Below are positions 14,916 to 23,554 of a DNA stretch of 29,005 nucleotides, in pieces. Under the pieces are notes generated by a model. That model had not been told where the DNA came from. It did not search any database and saw only the letters and a program-made list of their open reading frames with translations. The position numbers were made by a program, and so were the translations under genes. Source of the DNA: Brevundimonas sp. UBA5936 (GTDB taxonomy: Bacteria; Pseudomonadota; Alphaproteobacteria; Caulobacterales; Caulobacteraceae); NCBI GenBank assembly GCA_002430835.1, contig DJDA01000085.1:1-29005 (forward strand), in the 5' to 3' direction. Numbering within the stretch: position 1 is the first letter of the stretch; the number at the start of each line of letters is the position of its first letter.

Positions 14916-15329
14916 CTAGCCCTCGGCGCGGCGGCGCAGGCCCATTTCGTCATAGGCGGCGGCCTCGCGCTTGGCGGCGGCCGTCAGCTTGTTCAGCCGG
15001 GTGGTCTCGGCGACATGCTCGAACTTCTTCAGCTCCTCGAAGGCGCCGGTCAGGGCGTCGCGGGCGCCTTCCTCTTCGGCGGCGACGGCGGCGACCTCGG
15101 CCTCGGCGTCGGCGCGGCGCTGCTTCCAGCCGGCCAGATAGGCCTGCAGCATCATGCCGGAGGACGGGTCATGGCGCGCATTCTCACGCTCGACCTCGGC
15201 CTCGGCGTCCAGCACGGCGACGCGCATCTCGGCCTCGGCCTTGCGGGCGCTGATCTCGGCCAGCCGCTTCTGCAGCGTCTCGACCTCATAGTTGGAGATG
15301 CGGATCAGGGATTGGGCCCAGGCCGTCAT
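14916..15329 (-). CDS. fliJ: Flagellar export chaperone FliJ
   Basis: 137 residues, almost entirely charged coiled-coil helix rich in Ala, Glu and Lys. This is the signature of FliJ, the stalk-like component of the flagellar type III export ATPase complex that sits in the FliI hexamer and contacts FlhA. Primary sequence in this family is weakly conserved. The call rests on length, coiled-coil character and position 16 bases downstream of fliI on the same strand. The next gene (GH10) starts two bases after its stop. Confidence 0.85.
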   Translation of the reverse strand: MTAWAQSLIRISNYEVETLQKRLAEISARKAEAEMRVAVLDAEAEVERENARHDPSSGMMLQAYLAGWKQRRADAEAEVAAVAAEEEGARDALTGAFEELKKFEHVAETTRLNKLTAAAKREAAAYDEMGLRRRAEG

Positions 15330-15345
15330 GCGTCGTCTCCCGCGA

Positions 15346-16731
15346 TCATTGGTCCACCATGCCTTGGTTCAGGATGGTTTCAAGTCTGTCGAAACTGTCG
15401 GCCAGGCGCGTCACGTCGTCCTTGTCCTGGGTCAAAAAGCCTTCCAGGGCCGGATTCAGGGCTATGGCGCGGTCGACGATGGGGTCAGCCCCGGTGCGAT
15501 AGGCGCCGATGCGGATCAGTTCTTCCATGTTGGAATAGGCGCTCAGGCACTGGCGCGCGCGGCGGTTCAGTTCGCGCTCGGGCGGCGACTGGTTGCCGGG
15601 CATGGTGCGGCTGACGGACTTCAGCACGTCGATGGCGGGGAAGCGGCCGCGCTCGGCGATCTTGCGGTCCATGACGATGTGACCGTCCAAGATGCCGCGC
15701 ACGGCGTCGGCGATCGGCTCATCATGGTCGCCGCCGTCCACCAGCACGGTGAACAGGGCGGTGATCGGTCCCGCCTCGGTCCCGTCCGGGCGGATCGGCC
15801 CCGGCCCGGCGCGTTCCAGCAGCTTGGGCAGTTCGGTGAAGACGGTGGGGGTGTAGCCCTTGGTCGTCGGCGGTTCGCCCGCCGCCAGGCCGATCTCGCG
15901 CTGGGCCATGGCGAAGCGGGTGACGCTGTCCATCAGGCACAGCACCTCCAGCCCCTGATCGCGGAAGAACTCGGCCACGGCCATGGTCATATAGGCCGCC
16001 TGACGCCGTTTCAGCGCCGGCTCGTCACTGGTGGCGACCACGACGACGGCGCGCTTCAGCCCCTCTTCGCCGAGCGTTTCCTCGATGAATTCGCGGACCT
16101 CGCGGCCCCGTTCGCCGATCAGGCCGACCACCACGACGTCGCAGGTCGCCTGACGCGCCAGCATGGACAGCAGCACCGACTTGCCGACGCCCGAACCGGC
16201 GAAGATGCCCAGACGCTGGCCCCGGCTGGTGGTGGTGAAGACGTCCATCGCCCGCACGCCCAGATCCAGCCGCTCGCCCACCCGGCCGCGCGAATGGGCG
16301 GGCGGCGGCGGGGCGCGCAAGGGGTAGGGGACGAGGCCGGGCGTCAGCGGCCCCAGGCCGTCGATCGGCTCGCCGAAGGAATCGATGATCCGGCCCAGCC
16401 AGGCCGTCGTCGGGCGCACGCTCGCGGCGGCGTTGACGATCTTGATGTCGGCGCCCGGCGCCACGCCCTCGACCGGGCCGAAGGGCATCAGCAGGGCCTT
16501 GGCCTCGCGAAAACCGACGACCTCGGCGGGCAGGGGGGGCTGGCCGCGCCGTTCGATCTCGGCGCGGGCGCCGACGGCCAGTCGCGACAGGCCGCCGCGC
16601 GACTCGATCAGCAGACCGCTGACGCCCGCCACCTTGCCGGTGACGACCAGCGGGTCGATCGCTTCGACGGCGGCGACGAGATTGCGCAAAGAAGGCCCCT
16701 GGGCCGCAAGAGGCGCAGCCGTTCCCCGCAA
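15346..16731 (-). CDS. fliI: Flagellum-specific export ATPase FliI
   Basis: 461 residues as drawn. FliI is the cytosolic hexameric ATPase that energises flagellar type III export, homologous to F1-beta. Walker A is AGSGVGKS with K184, Walker B ends in LMDS with D268, GERGREVREFIEE is the catalytic glutamate region, and the DSVTRFAMAQREIGLAAGEPP segment is typical. No in-frame ATG exists near the N-terminus. TTG 16731 has no Shine-Dalgarno, while TTG 16686 (residue 16, SLRNLVAAVEAIDPL) follows CAGGGG and fits the usual FliI N-terminus better. A CtrA-like half-site at 16744-16751 also favours the later start. fliJ follows after 16 bases. Confidence 0.93.
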   Translation of the reverse strand: MRGTAAPLAAQGPSLRNLVAAVEAIDPLVVTGKVAGVSGLLIESRGGLSRLAVGARAEIERRGQPPLPAEVVGFREAKALLMPFGPVEGVAPGADIKIVNAAASVRPTTAWLGRIIDSFGEPIDGLGPLTPGLVPYPLRAPPPPAHSRGRVGERLDLGVRAMDVFTTTSRGQRLGIFAGSGVGKSVLLSMLARQATCDVVVVGLIGERGREVREFIEETLGEEGLKRAVVVVATSDEPALKRRQAAYMTMAVAEFFRDQGLEVLCLMDSVTRFAMAQREIGLAAGEPPTTKGYTPTVFTELPKLLERAGPGPIRPDGTEAGPITALFTVLVDGGDHDEPIADAVRGILDGHIVMDRKIAERGRFPAIDVLKSVSRTMPGNQSPPERELNRRARQCLSAYSNMEELIRIGAYRTGADPIVDRAIALNPALEGFLTQDKDDVTRLADSFDRLETILNQGMVDQ

Positions 16732-16743
16732 ACATGCTCGATC

Positions 16744-16751
16744 ATGGTTAA
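16744..16751 (-). promoter_or_regulatory. Candidate CtrA half-site upstream of fliI
   Basis: On the minus strand the sequence is TTAACCAT, matching the CtrA half-site. Placed near -35 it would start transcription at about 16710-16715, downstream of TTG 16731, which supports TTG 16686 as the translation start. Early flagellar operons in Caulobacter are known CtrA targets. The site itself is a sequence match only. Confidence 0.4.
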
Positions 16752-16879
16752 CAGGCGATGAAGTCTGGCAGAATTATTCAACTTATGATTGCAAGTAATA
16801 AAGATGAAACCTTTGAAGCGCCGTTGTTATCGACAGGCTATCTAATCCATCGCCGTTATTCTGAAGGGGAGCGGTTCGG

Positions 16880-18364
16880 ATGTTCAATGGAAGTCGTCGG
16901 TTAAAACAGACTGCGGATCGAGAGCGGCTCGAGGAGCTGGACCGCCGCATGGCGGCGATCGGACGGTCCCAGGCGGTGATCGAGTTCGACCTGGACGGCA
17001 CGATCCGGGACGCCAACGACAATCTGCTGCAGACTATGGGCTACGGCATGGACGAGATCCGGGGCCAGCATCACCGCATGTTCATGGACCCGGCCGAGGC
17101 GGCGACGTCCGACTACGCCGCCTTCTGGCGCGAGTTGAACGAGGGCCGCTTCGTCGCCCGCAAGTTCCGCCGCATGGCCAAGGGCGGGCGCGAGGTCTGG
17201 CTGGAAGCCTCCTATAACCCGGTGCTGGACGAGACGGGGCGGCCGCTGAAGGTGATCAAGCTGGCCGTCGACATCACTGAGGCCGAACAGGCGTCGCAGC
17301 GGGCGGAGCAGGCGCGCATGGCGGCCGAGGCGGCGCAGGCCCGGCTGGTCGGCGCTCTGGCCGAACAGCTTTCACGCCTGTCGGACGGCGATCTGAGGGC
17401 CGCCATCGAACAGGAGATGGAGGGCGCCCATCAGGCGGTAAAGGCGGATTTCAACGGCGCGGTGGCCAGTCTCAGGACGGCGTTGGAGCAGGTGCTGGCG
17501 GCGGTGACGGCGCTGCGCGGCGGCTCGGACGAGATCAGCCAGGCGTCCGACGACCTGTCGCGCCGCACGGAGCAACAGGCGGCGTCGCTGGAAGAAACGG
17601 CGGCGGCGTTGGATCAGATCACGGCCACCGTTCAGCGCAGCGCCGAGGGCGCCCGCCAGGCGGCGTCGGTCGCGTCAAAGGCCCATACCGAAGCAGGCCG
17701 TTCGGGCGAGGTGATGCGCCGCGCGGTCGCCGCCATGGACGGCATCAGCCGCCGTTCGACCGAGATCAGCGACATCGTCGGGGTGATCGACGAGATCGCC
17801 TTCCAGACCAACCTGCTGGCGCTGAACGCCGGGGTCGAGGCGGCGCGGGCGGGCGACAGCGGGCGCGGCTTCGCCGTGGTCGCCTCCGAGGTTCGCGCCC
17901 TGGCCCAGCGTTCGGCTGAGGCCGCCAAGGAGATCAAGACGCTGATCGCCGCCTCGGGCGCCGAGGTGGCGCAGGGCGTGGAGTTGGTCGCCGAGACCGG
18001 CCGCGCCCTGGAGCTGATCGCCGGACAGGTCAATGAGATGGACAGCCTGGTCGCCGAAATCGCCGCCTCGGCCCAGGAACAGGCCTCGGGCCTAGGCCAG
18101 GTCAATCAGGCGGTGAACCAGATGGATCAGGTCACCCAGCAGAACGCCGCCATGGTCGAGCAGACGACGGCGGCGGCCGCCAATCTGAAGACCGAGGCCG
18201 AACATCTGGCTGAACTGGTCGGCCGCTTCCGCACGGGCGCCGACGACGGCGTGGTGCGTGAACTGGCGAAGCGCGGGGGCCCGCCGCCGGCGCTGGAGGC
18301 GCAGCGCGCCCGCCTGCGCGCCGTGGTCAACGGTCCGGCGGTGGAGGAATGGACCGAGTTCTAG
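16880..18364 (+). CDS. Soluble PAS-containing methyl-accepting chemotaxis protein
   Basis: 494 residues without any membrane segment. A PAS domain (about 30-135; FDLDGTIRDANDNLLQTMGY, WLEASYNPVLDETGRPL, VDITE) is followed by a helical linker (about 140-215) and the receptor signalling domain (about 220-450). The hairpin tip is DEIAFQTNLLALNAGVEAARAG (304-325), which binds CheA and CheW. Glu/Gln-rich stretches such as EQQAASLEETAA mark the methylation helices. The last residues, EWTEF, fit the x-W-x-x-F tether that recruits CheR and CheB. The protein should sense an intracellular or redox/energy signal as an Aer-like receptor; the cofactor is unknown. AAGGGGAG precedes ATG 16880. It is divergent from fliI. 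Confidence 0.92.
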   Translation: MFNGSRRLKQTADRERLEELDRRMAAIGRSQAVIEFDLDGTIRDANDNLLQTMGYGMDEIRGQHHRMFMDPAEAATSDYAAFWRELNEGRFVARKFRRMAKGGREVWLEASYNPVLDETGRPLKVIKLAVDITEAEQASQRAEQARMAAEAAQARLVGALAEQLSRLSDGDLRAAIEQEMEGAHQAVKADFNGAVASLRTALEQVLAAVTALRGGSDEISQASDDLSRRTEQQAASLEETAAALDQITATVQRSAEGARQAASVASKAHTEAGRSGEVMRRAVAAMDGISRRSTEISDIVGVIDEIAFQTNLLALNAGVEAARAGDSGRGFAVVASEVRALAQRSAEAAKEIKTLIAASGAEVAQGVELVAETGRALELIAGQVNEMDSLVAEIAASAQEQASGLGQVNQAVNQMDQVTQQNAAMVEQTTAAAANLKTEAEHLAELVGRFRTGADDGVVRELAKRGGPPPALEAQRARLRAVVNGPAVEEWTEF

Positions 18365-18367
18365 GGG

Positions 18368-18481
18368 TTAGAACAGCAGCTTCACCGCCGCTCGCATCAG
18401 CAGGGTCAGCACGGCGCCGAACACCAGGCAGGCGATCAGGTTCGGGATCGGCCGTTGCAGCCGGGACAACAGGAACTTCAT
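18368..18481 (-). CDS. Candidate 37-residue membrane peptide
   Basis: This ORF starts with ATG 18481, 16 bases after the stop of the EamA exporter, and ends at TAA 18368. It encodes a basic N-terminus (MKFLLSRLQRP), one hydrophobic helix (about 13-29, IPNLIACLVFGAVLTLL) and a short basic tail. It converges with the chemoreceptor gene, their stops being 3 bases apart. The Shine-Dalgarno is weak (CAGGCG). The shape is that of a single-pass small membrane protein that could assist the exporter. No family is recognised and a chance ORF is possible. Confidence 0.5.
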   Translation of the reverse strand: MKFLLSRLQRPIPNLIACLVFGAVLTLLMRAAVKLLF

Positions 18482-18497
18482 CGAAACGCGCCTGTGG

Positions 18498-19409
18498 TCA
18501 GGCCGGAGCGGCTGGATCCTGCAGCGGCTGCGCCTCATCGGAGGGCGAGGTCAGCACGGCGCCGACCGAGGCGGTGATGATGGCGGCGATGGCCAGCCAT
18601 TGCAGGGTGCTGAGGTGTTCGCCCAGGACGAACAGGCCGGCCAGGGCGCCGATGGCTGGATCGCCGCTGACCGCCACGCCGAAGGTGCGCTTGGGAATGT
18701 GGCGCAGGGCGATCATGTCCAGCGTATAGGGCAGGGCGCTGGACACCAGGGCGACCACCAGGCCCAGGACCAGGATCTTCGGGTCGAGCAAGGCCAGGCC
18801 CGCGCCGGCGATGCCGAACGGCACGACCGTCATGGCCGCCACCGACATGCCGATGGCGACCGTCGCGCCGCTGGGCAAATGGCTGACGCGCTTGCCGAAG
18901 ACGATGTAGCCCGCCCAGAACACCGCGGCCGCCGCCGCATAGGCGCAGCCGACCGGGTCCAGCGTCGCCACGCCGCCGTCCAGCGGCAAGAGCAGGCCCA
19001 GACCCAGGATCGCCAGGCCGACCCAGGCGAAGTGGATCAGGCGGCGCGAGTTGAACAGGGCGACCGACAGCGGCCCCATGAACTCGATCGCCAGCGCGAC
19101 GCCCAGCGGAATGGTGTTCAGCGCCATGTAGAAGCTGAGGTTCATCAATCCCATGACCGCGCCGTAGATGGCCAGGGCGCGCAGGTCGCTGCGGGTGAAG
19201 GCGCTGCGCCAGGGCCGGAAGACCAGCAGAAGGAACAGGGCCGACAGCCCCACGCGCAGGGCCGCCGTCCCGGCCGGTCCGACCATGGGGTACAGGGTCT
19301 TGGCGAAGGAGGTGCCGGCCGAAAGGGACACCATCCCGCCGATCAGGGCGAGGTAGGGCAAAATGGCCGCGATGCGCGGCGTGCGAAGGGCGAGCGTCAG
19401 GGAGGACAT
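18498..19409 (-). CDS. EamA/RhtA-type amino acid or metabolite exporter
   Basis: 303 residues from the preferred ATG 19409, with ten hydrophobic segments in two EamA repeats. An upstream ATG at 19463 would add 18 residues, but that part is not hydrophobic and overlaps the Lrp operator. The GTSFAKTLYP, LNTIPLGVALAIEFMGPL and GEHLSTLQWLAIAAIITASVGA segments resemble RhtA, the threonine/homoserine exporter. Inner membrane; proton-driven export of amino acids or similar metabolites is the likely role. It is divergent from an Lrp/AsnC regulator, a common exporter-regulator pairing. A CTAG lies 10 bases before ATG 19409 with no clear Shine-Dalgarno, so the mRNA may be leaderless. Confidence 0.85.
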   Translation of the reverse strand: MSSLTLALRTPRIAAILPYLALIGGMVSLSAGTSFAKTLYPMVGPAGTAALRVGLSALFLLLVFRPWRSAFTRSDLRALAIYGAVMGLMNLSFYMALNTIPLGVALAIEFMGPLSVALFNSRRLIHFAWVGLAILGLGLLLPLDGGVATLDPVGCAYAAAAAVFWAGYIVFGKRVSHLPSGATVAIGMSVAAMTVVPFGIAGAGLALLDPKILVLGLVVALVSSALPYTLDMIALRHIPKRTFGVAVSGDPAIGALAGLFVLGEHLSTLQWLAIAAIITASVGAVLTSPSDEAQPLQDPAAPA

Positions 19410-19461
19410 GGCGCGGAACCTAGCCAAAACCCGTCTGTGTTTCTCGCTGATTTCACCTGCC

Positions 19462-19500
19462 ATGATGCAAGAAACAGGCGTATGTTTGCATCATATGCAA
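19462..19500. promoter_or_regulatory. Lrp-type operator between exporter and regulator
   Basis: Three copies of ATGCAA or its reverse occur: 19465-19470 (+), 19486-19491 (-) and 19495-19500 (+). The last two form TTGCAT-N3-ATGCAA, a 15-base dyad of the size bound by Lrp/AsnC proteins, ending inside the regulator's start. The first and second extend to a perfect 9-bp inverted repeat (ATGATGCAA / TTGCATCAT). Autorepression plus control of the exporter is the simplest reading. Confidence 0.65.
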
Positions 19501-19977
19501 GAAAACATCGATCTCGATTCCTTCGATCGCCGACTGCTGGCCCTGGTCCGTCGTGACAATCTTCAGCCCGCGCGCGTGCTGGCGGAAAAGGTCGGTCTGT
19601 CGGAATCGGCGGTGTCGCGGCGGTTGCGGCGCCTGCGCGACGAAGGGGTCATCATCGCCGATGTCTCCGTGGTCGATCCCGCCCGGCTGGCGCGCGCCCT
19701 GACGATGCACGTCCTGGTCGAGATGGAGCGCGAAGGCACCGCCGTTCTGGACGCCCTGATCGATAAGCTGACCGCCCGACCGGAAGTTCAGGCCGCCTGG
19801 TATGTGACGGGCGACACCGACCTGATCCTCTATGTCGTGGTGCCGACGATGGAGGCCTATGAGGTCTTCACCCGCGAGATGCTGAACGACGACGCGCGCG
19901 TGCGGGCGTTCAAGACCCTGATCTCGATCCGCGAAGTCCTGCCCTTCGATCCCGCCCGCCGCGCCCTGGCGCGATGA
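19495..19977 (+). CDS. Lrp/AsnC-family transcriptional regulator
   Basis: 160 residues from ATG 19495. The frame is open further upstream, but family members begin at about this point (LDSFDRRLLALVRRDN). An N-terminal winged helix-turn-helix (about 5-60, including VGLSESAVSRRLRRLRDEGVI) is followed by an alpha-beta RAM/ligand-binding domain (about 70-150, with YVTGDTDLILYVVVPTMEAYE). Such proteins form octamers and respond to amino acids. It probably controls the divergent EamA exporter and itself through the dyads at 19462-19500, one of which overlaps its start codon. The effector amino acid is not known. Confidence 0.9.
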   Translation: MQENIDLDSFDRRLLALVRRDNLQPARVLAEKVGLSESAVSRRLRRLRDEGVIIADVSVVDPARLARALTMHVLVEMEREGTAVLDALIDKLTARPEVQAAWYVTGDTDLILYVVVPTMEAYEVFTREMLNDDARVRAFKTLISIREVLPFDPARRALAR

Positions 19978-20078
19978 GATCATCTAAAGCCTGCGTCAGA
20001 ATTCCTGCGCGGGTCTGCTTTGTTCGCGGCGTATAAGGCCTATCTGTTGAGCCGACACCGCCGCACGGAGACCTTCCC

Positions 20079-21068
<990 letters not shown>

Positions 21069-21125
21069 CGCCGCGTCCGGCCGCAACTGCACTGCTGGTT
21101 AACCGCTGGCGTCTAGTCTGCGGGC

Positions 21126-22343
21126 ATGGGCGAGATCCAGGCCAGTTTGGAAGAGGCGCGCGCGCCGCGCAGCCGCACGGCGCGGCAGGTGCTGTTGCGT
21201 CGACTGGCCGATGTCGTCAGCCTGCCGGCCAGCCGGATCAATGCGTTCGAGCGGGCGGTGGCCGGCGACTTGCTGGTCGATGTCCTGCGCCCGGCGCCGC
21301 TGGAGGAACGCCGCCGGGTGTCCCTGCGCCTGGCGCCCCTGGGCGAACTGCCCGATGCGTTGAAGCGCCTGCTCATTCGTGACGAGCCTCAGGTGGCCGC
21401 GCCCTTGCTGGAAGACTGCGCCGCCTTGTCGGATGCGGATCTGATCGGCTGCGCGCGAGACGCCACGACCCAGCATCGCTTGATGATGGCGACGCGGCGC
21501 GACCTGTCCGAGGCCGTGACGGACACCCTTCTGAGCTGGGGCGAGGAGGCGGTCATCGCCCTTGTTCTGGCCAACCCTTCCGCACGTCTGACCCAGACCA
21601 GCCTCGAGGGCGTGATCGCCCTCAGCCGTTCGTCGCGCGACCTGTGCGCCGCCCTGCTGAAGCGGCCCGAGATGAGGCCCTCCGGCGCCTATGTCATGTT
21701 CTGGTGGTGCGGGCCGGACGACCGACGCCTCATCCTGCAGCGCTTCGCCGTCTCGCGCGAAGTGATGCAGACCAGCGTCGAGGACGTCTTCGCCCTGGCG
21801 GCGGCCGAGGGATGGGACGACCCTGTGGCGCGCAAGGCCCTTCAGTTCATCGAGCGGCGCCAGAGAAACCGCGCAGCGATCGAGAAGAGCCCCTTTGCTG
21901 ATCTTGAAGCCGCCGTCATGGCCGCCGCGACACAGGGTCTGTCGCGCGAACTGGTCAGTGAGATCGGCTATCTGTCCGGCGTCAAACCGCTGACGGCCGC
22001 CAAGATCATGGGCGATCCAGGCGGAGAGCCCGTGGCTATACTGTGCAAGGCGACGGGGCTGACGCGGCCAAATCTTCGGGCTCTGTGGCGATCCATGCGG
22101 CGACCCGAGACGACCGCTGACGGCGCGGTGCATCCCGACTGGGAACGAGTTCAGCTGACCTATGAAATGTTGGCGGTCGATCGCGCTCAGACAGTGCTGC
22201 GTTACTGGAACTGGTCGCTGTCATCGGCCCTGACTCCAACCTTGTTGCGCGCGATCCGTGATGGAGAAGACGAGGCGATTGACGAATACTCGGCGCCTGA
22301 GCGTGCTGCGGCTCTCGCCTTGGCGGATAACTTCGGTCGTTGA
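21126..22343 (+). CDS. DUF2336 domain protein
   Basis: 405 residues, soluble and almost wholly helical, with successive HEAT-like helical pairs such as LLEDCAALSDADLIGCARDA, ALVLANPSARLTQTSLEGVIAL and LLKRPEMRPSG. This agrees with DUF2336, a family common in Caulobacterales and Rhizobiales whose function is unknown. The C-terminal third contains YLSGVKPLTAAKIMGDPGGEP, AILCKATGLTRPNLRALWRSM and a tryptophan-rich VLRYWNWSLSS. The start ATG 21126 has no Shine-Dalgarno, but CTAG lies 9 bases before it, suggesting a leaderless mRNA. TTAACC at 21099-21104 may be a CtrA-like half-site. Confidence 0.75.
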   Translation: MGEIQASLEEARAPRSRTARQVLLRRLADVVSLPASRINAFERAVAGDLLVDVLRPAPLEERRRVSLRLAPLGELPDALKRLLIRDEPQVAAPLLEDCAALSDADLIGCARDATTQHRLMMATRRDLSEAVTDTLLSWGEEAVIALVLANPSARLTQTSLEGVIALSRSSRDLCAALLKRPEMRPSGAYVMFWWCGPDDRRLILQRFAVSREVMQTSVEDVFALAAAEGWDDPVARKALQFIERRQRNRAAIEKSPFADLEAAVMAAATQGLSRELVSEIGYLSGVKPLTAAKIMGDPGGEPVAILCKATGLTRPNLRALWRSMRRPETTADGAVHPDWERVQLTYEMLAVDRAQTVLRYWNWSLSSALTPTLLRAIRDGEDEAIDEYSAPERAAALALADNFGR

Positions 22344-22397
22344 AATCGCCATTCCTGAGCGAGCTGAATTCAGGCGTTGATTTCGCTTCATAAGCGA

Positions 22398-22411
22398 GCA
22401 ACGCGCGTTGC
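22398..22411. promoter_or_regulatory. Perfect palindrome upstream of mucR
   Basis: GCAACGCGCGTTGC is a 14-base perfect palindrome, about 97 bases before the mucR start, in a locally AT-richer intergenic stretch. MucR/Ros proteins commonly control their own genes, so this is a candidate operator or a site for another regulator. Confidence 0.35.
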
Positions 22412-22507
22412 ATTGCTTTCAACATGAAACATACGTATGAAACTGATCGACGGCAGGTCGATTCAGATCAGTCGATTGAAATTGGGGCATGCAAGAGGCT
22501 GATGCAG

Positions 22508-22930
22508 ATGGAAGAAAAACCCGAACTGCTCGAGATGACCGCTGACATCGTGTCGGCCTATGTCAGCAACAACACCGTTTCGGCTGACGCTGTGCCGGGT
22601 CTGATCGCACAGATTCACGCCGCGCTGTCGGGCGTTTCGGTCGCTCCGGTCGAGCCCGAGCCCGAGCCTCAGGAACCGGCGGTCCCGGTTCGCAAGTCGA
22701 TTACGCCTGACTTCCTGATCTGCCTGGAAGACGGCCGCAAGTTCAAGTCGCTGAAGCGTCACCTGCGCACCAAATACAACATGAGCCCCGAGGAATACCG
22801 CGCCAAGTGGGGTCTGCCGAAAGACTATCCCATGGTCGCCCCGAACTACGCCAAGGCGCGTTCGGAACTGGCCAAGCAGATGGGTCTGGGCCAGGGCGGT
22901 CGTAAGCCGGCCCGTACGTCGCGTAAGTAA
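22508..22930 (+). CDS. mucR: MucR/Ros-family zinc-finger regulator
   Basis: 140 residues from ATG 22508, chosen because AGAGG (22494-22498) sits 9 bases upstream and the family begins MEEKP; the longer frame from 22424 adds non-conserved sequence. An N-terminal oligomerisation helix (MEEKPELLEMTADIVSAYVS) is followed by a Pro/Glu linker and the C-terminal Ros-type finger: CLEDGRKFKSLKRHLRTKYN, then MSPEEYRAKWGLPKDYPMVAP. The second zinc cysteine is replaced by Asp, as in other alphaproteobacterial MucR proteins. MucR binds AT-rich DNA and in Caulobacter acts with SciP and CtrA to set the G1-to-S gene switch. A strong terminator ends the gene. Confidence 0.93.
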   Translation: MEEKPELLEMTADIVSAYVSNNTVSADAVPGLIAQIHAALSGVSVAPVEPEPEPQEPAVPVRKSITPDFLICLEDGRKFKSLKRHLRTKYNMSPEEYRAKWGLPKDYPMVAPNYAKARSELAKQMGLGQGGRKPARTSRK

Positions 22931-22955
22931 CCCTCTTCGCGACCAAGACATGAGG

Positions 22956-22987
22956 CGCCCGCTCTTCGATCGAAGAGCGGGCGTTTT
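22956..22987 (+). terminator. Rho-independent terminator of mucR
   Basis: A perfect 13-bp stem (22956-22968 with 22971-22983) with a 2-base centre and four T, 25 bases after the mucR stop. Its symmetry may let it also serve the convergent gene ending at 23013. Confidence 0.9.
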
Positions 22988-23012
22988 GCTGTCAGGCGGT
23001 TCGTTTAGACGA

Positions 23013-23465
23013 CTAGTCTGCCGTCATTCGCGCTCGACCGATGAGTACGGCGTCCTCTGTGTTGAAAGCGAGCGTCTCGGGCTGGGCTGCGCCGCAGGCG
23101 ACGGCGGCCAGTTCGTCCGCGTCTCCGCCGGGGGCGATGGCGTAGGGCGGGGCGGTTTCGGCGGTGCGCGGCCCTTCTGTCCCATCGGCGCGCAGGGAGG
23201 CGAAGTCGAGGCGGTCGGCCGTGCGCGCGGCGCAATCGAACCGCCACCAGGACCAGCCGCCGACATAGGCGACGCCGCCGATCATCATGTCCTCTTCACT
23301 GACCTGAAGCGATCGCATCCGCACGCCGTCGCCATCAGCCGTGATCGACGCTCGATCGGCGAAGATCGCGAACCGGCCCACGCCGGTCAGGGCCAACTCC
23401 ATCACGGGGGGCTCCTGGGCGGGCGTGGCGGCCAGGGCGGCGGTCAGCAACAGGGCTAGGGGCAA
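23013..23465 (-). CDS. Exported protein of unknown function
   Basis: 150 residues with a signal peptide (MPLALLLTAALAATPAQ). The start is TTG at 23463-23465: an in-frame TAA lies just upstream and AAGGA precedes it by 7 bases. The mature part looks beta-rich (RFAIFADRASITADGDGVRMRSLQV, GGVAYVGGWSWWRFDC) and has two cysteines, C78 and C124 by my count, that may form a disulfide. The layout resembles small surface-adhesin-like periplasmic proteins, but I cannot name a family. It converges with mucR and is divergent from the glycosyltransferase. Confidence 0.65.
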   Translation of the reverse strand: MPLALLLTAALAATPAQEPPVMELALTGVGRFAIFADRASITADGDGVRMRSLQVSEEDMMIGGVAYVGGWSWWRFDCAARTADRLDFASLRADGTEGPRTAETAPPYAIAPGGDADELAAVACGAAQPETLAFNTEDAVLIGRARMTAD

Positions 23466-23554
23466 GATGACGTCCTTTTACATGACCGAACGAACGGCGG
23501 CGGTTAACCCTGTCCGCATACCCGCCGTTGAAACGGCTGCGCTAGACAGATCGC

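Noticed and set aside
15292..16761. 489-codon plus-strand frame over fliI
   Set aside because: Antisense to an intact FliI with Walker motifs; low-complexity composition.
16760..16780. Sigma-54 promoter (TGGCA near 16767) for the flagellar or chemoreceptor gene
   Set aside because: There is no GC pair at the required -12 distance from the GG.
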